Positions 12,747-13,300 of a DNA stretch of 13,300 nucleotides are shown piece by piece. Under the pieces are notes generated by a model. That model saw only the letters and a list, made by a program, of their open reading frames with translations, searched no databases and was not told the origin of the DNA. The position numbers and the translations under genes were made by a program. The stretch spans positions 1-13,300 of the forward strand of contig NZ_JBELMH010000082.1 in the NCBI RefSeq assembly GCF_042096055.1, in the 5' to 3' direction. The DNA is from Citreimonas sp042096055 (GTDB lineage: Bacteria > Pseudomonadota > Alphaproteobacteria > Rhodobacterales > Rhodobacteraceae). The first letter of the stretch is position 1; each line of letters opens with the position of its first letter.

Positions 12747-13300
12747 TCATGCCATCAGCTTCCGTCGCACGAGGAACAGGTTGCCGAGGGCGAACAGCGT
12801 GAAGAGTTGTGCGTGGTTCTTGGTCAGCCCCCGGTAGCGGGTCTTCAAATAACCGAACTGGCGCTTGAGCACGCGGAATGGATGCTCGACCCGGGCACGG
12901 ACCATCGCGATGATGCGGTTGATGTCCGCGTCGATGGGGTCGAGTGCGGCGCCCTTGGGCGCCTTTCGCATGACGCCCCAGAACTTGCCGGGACCGGAAA
13001 ATGCGGCCTCGCGCGCAGCACTGACATAGCCCTTGTCCGCCCACACCGATGTCTCTTTGCTATGCAGGAGCTCATCCCAGATCTGGCTGTTATGTACCTT
13101 CGCCGTCGTGGTCTCGAGGCTGTGCACGATGCCGCTATCGGCGTCGACGCCGACGTGCGCTTTCATCCCGAAAAACCAGTCATTCCCCTTCTTCGTCGAC
13201 GACATCTCCGGGTCGCGCGCCTTGGCTTCGTTCTTGGCCGAGGACGGCGCGTCGATGATTGTCGCATCTACGAGCGTGCCTGAGCGCAGGGTGATGCCCT
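12747..13300 (-). CDS. IS5-family DDE transposase, C-terminal part (5' end outside window)
   Basis: An open frame of about 184 codons enters from the right edge and stops at 12747-12749. It reads GITLRSGTLVDATIIDAPSS, then KNEAKARDPEMSSTKKGNDW and FFGMKAHVGVDADSGIVHSL, all typical of the IS5 subgroup. LVDATIID probably contains the first catalytic aspartate, WADKGY the second, and ARVEHPFRVLKRQFGYLKTR the glutamate with the R-3-E-6-K spacing of the IS4/IS5 signature. LTKNHAQLFTLFALGNLFL ends the protein as in the family. The visible part is intact, so the element may be functional if its N-terminus is complete. A start at 13205 would be internal and is not used. Confidence 0.92.
   Translation of the reverse strand, partial: GITLRSGTLVDATIIDAPSSAKNEAKARDPEMSSTKKGNDWFFGMKAHVGVDADSGIVHSLETTTAKVHNSQIWDELLHSKETSVWADKGYVSAAREAAFSGPGKFWGVMRKAPKGAALDPIDADINRIIAMVRARVEHPFRVLKRQFGYLKTRYRGLTKNHAQLFTLFALGNLFLVRRKLMA

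Larger units (their letters stand above)
12724..13300 (-). mobile_element. IS5-family insertion sequence, partial
   Basis: The right edge of the window is the 3' end of an IS5-family element whose transposase is read leftward. The element continues beyond the window. Its outer left boundary is uncertain. I set it at the hairpin near 12724, but it could lie up to about 80 bp further left. The other terminal repeat and the target duplication are not visible. Confidence 0.7.

Noticed and set aside
1..13300. CRISPR array, tRNA or rRNA genes, phage or defence system
   Set aside because: I saw no regularly spaced direct repeats of CRISPR size, no cloverleaf-like segment, no rRNA motifs and no proteins of phage or defence families. 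All sizeable supported genes belong to rhamnose use or to insertion sequences, apart from the SnoaL remnant.
1..13300. Composite transposon carrying the rhamnose genes
   Set aside because: The flanking elements belong to different families (IS66 and IS481 on the left, IS5 on the right), so they do not form a matched pair within this window.

Overview
The window holds a complete L-rhamnose uptake and catabolism locus, about 10.8 kb at positions 1504-12325, with insertion-sequence debris on both sides. The coding DNA is GC-rich with strongly G/C-ending codons. The gene order (divergent rhaDI and rhaRSTPQUK), the DeoR-type regulator, the bifunctional aldolase/dehydrogenase and the ABC importer match the arrangement known from rhizobia. 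This suggests an alphaproteobacterium, probably of the Rhodobacterales or Rhizobiales. That placement is inferred from gene types and is not proven by any marker gene here.

Left flank (1-1503). Positions 1-591 are one end of an IS66-family element on the minus strand (tnpA plus the first codons of tnpB). It has inserted into the transposase gene of an older IS481-family element, of which 592-843 remains. Beyond it, 885-1146 is the 3' part of a SnoaL-like (ester cyclase/NTF2-fold) gene. It has lost its 5' end and carries a one-base frameshift. Positions 1147-1503 hold no gene I recognise.

Rhamnose locus. On the minus strand, rhaD (rhamnulose-1-phosphate aldolase fused to a short-chain dehydrogenase) and rhaI (rhamnose isomerase) form one unit, with a perfect 15-bp hairpin between them. 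On the plus strand, rhaR, rhaS, rhaT, rhaP, rhaQ, rhaU and rhaK form the other. From rhaP onward the genes overlap by 1-4 bases, and a GC-rich hairpin separates rhaS from rhaT. The intergenic region holds six copies of a heptamer (CRATCAY) at about 10-bp spacing, arranged around two mirrored TTGACA boxes; this is the likely RhaR operator and promoter region. Together the genes import L-rhamnose (RhaSTPQ), interconvert its anomers (RhaU), isomerise it to rhamnulose (RhaI), phosphorylate it (RhaK), and cleave it to DHAP and L-lactaldehyde, which the second domain of RhaD probably oxidises to lactate.

Right flank (12326-13300). About 420 bp without a recognisable gene contain several small inverted repeats. 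After this comes the 3' part of an IS5-family transposase on the minus strand, running off the window.

I see no previously undescribed multi-gene system. The most distinctive sequence features are the phased operator array, the intercistronic hairpins and the layered IS insertions next to a decayed gene.
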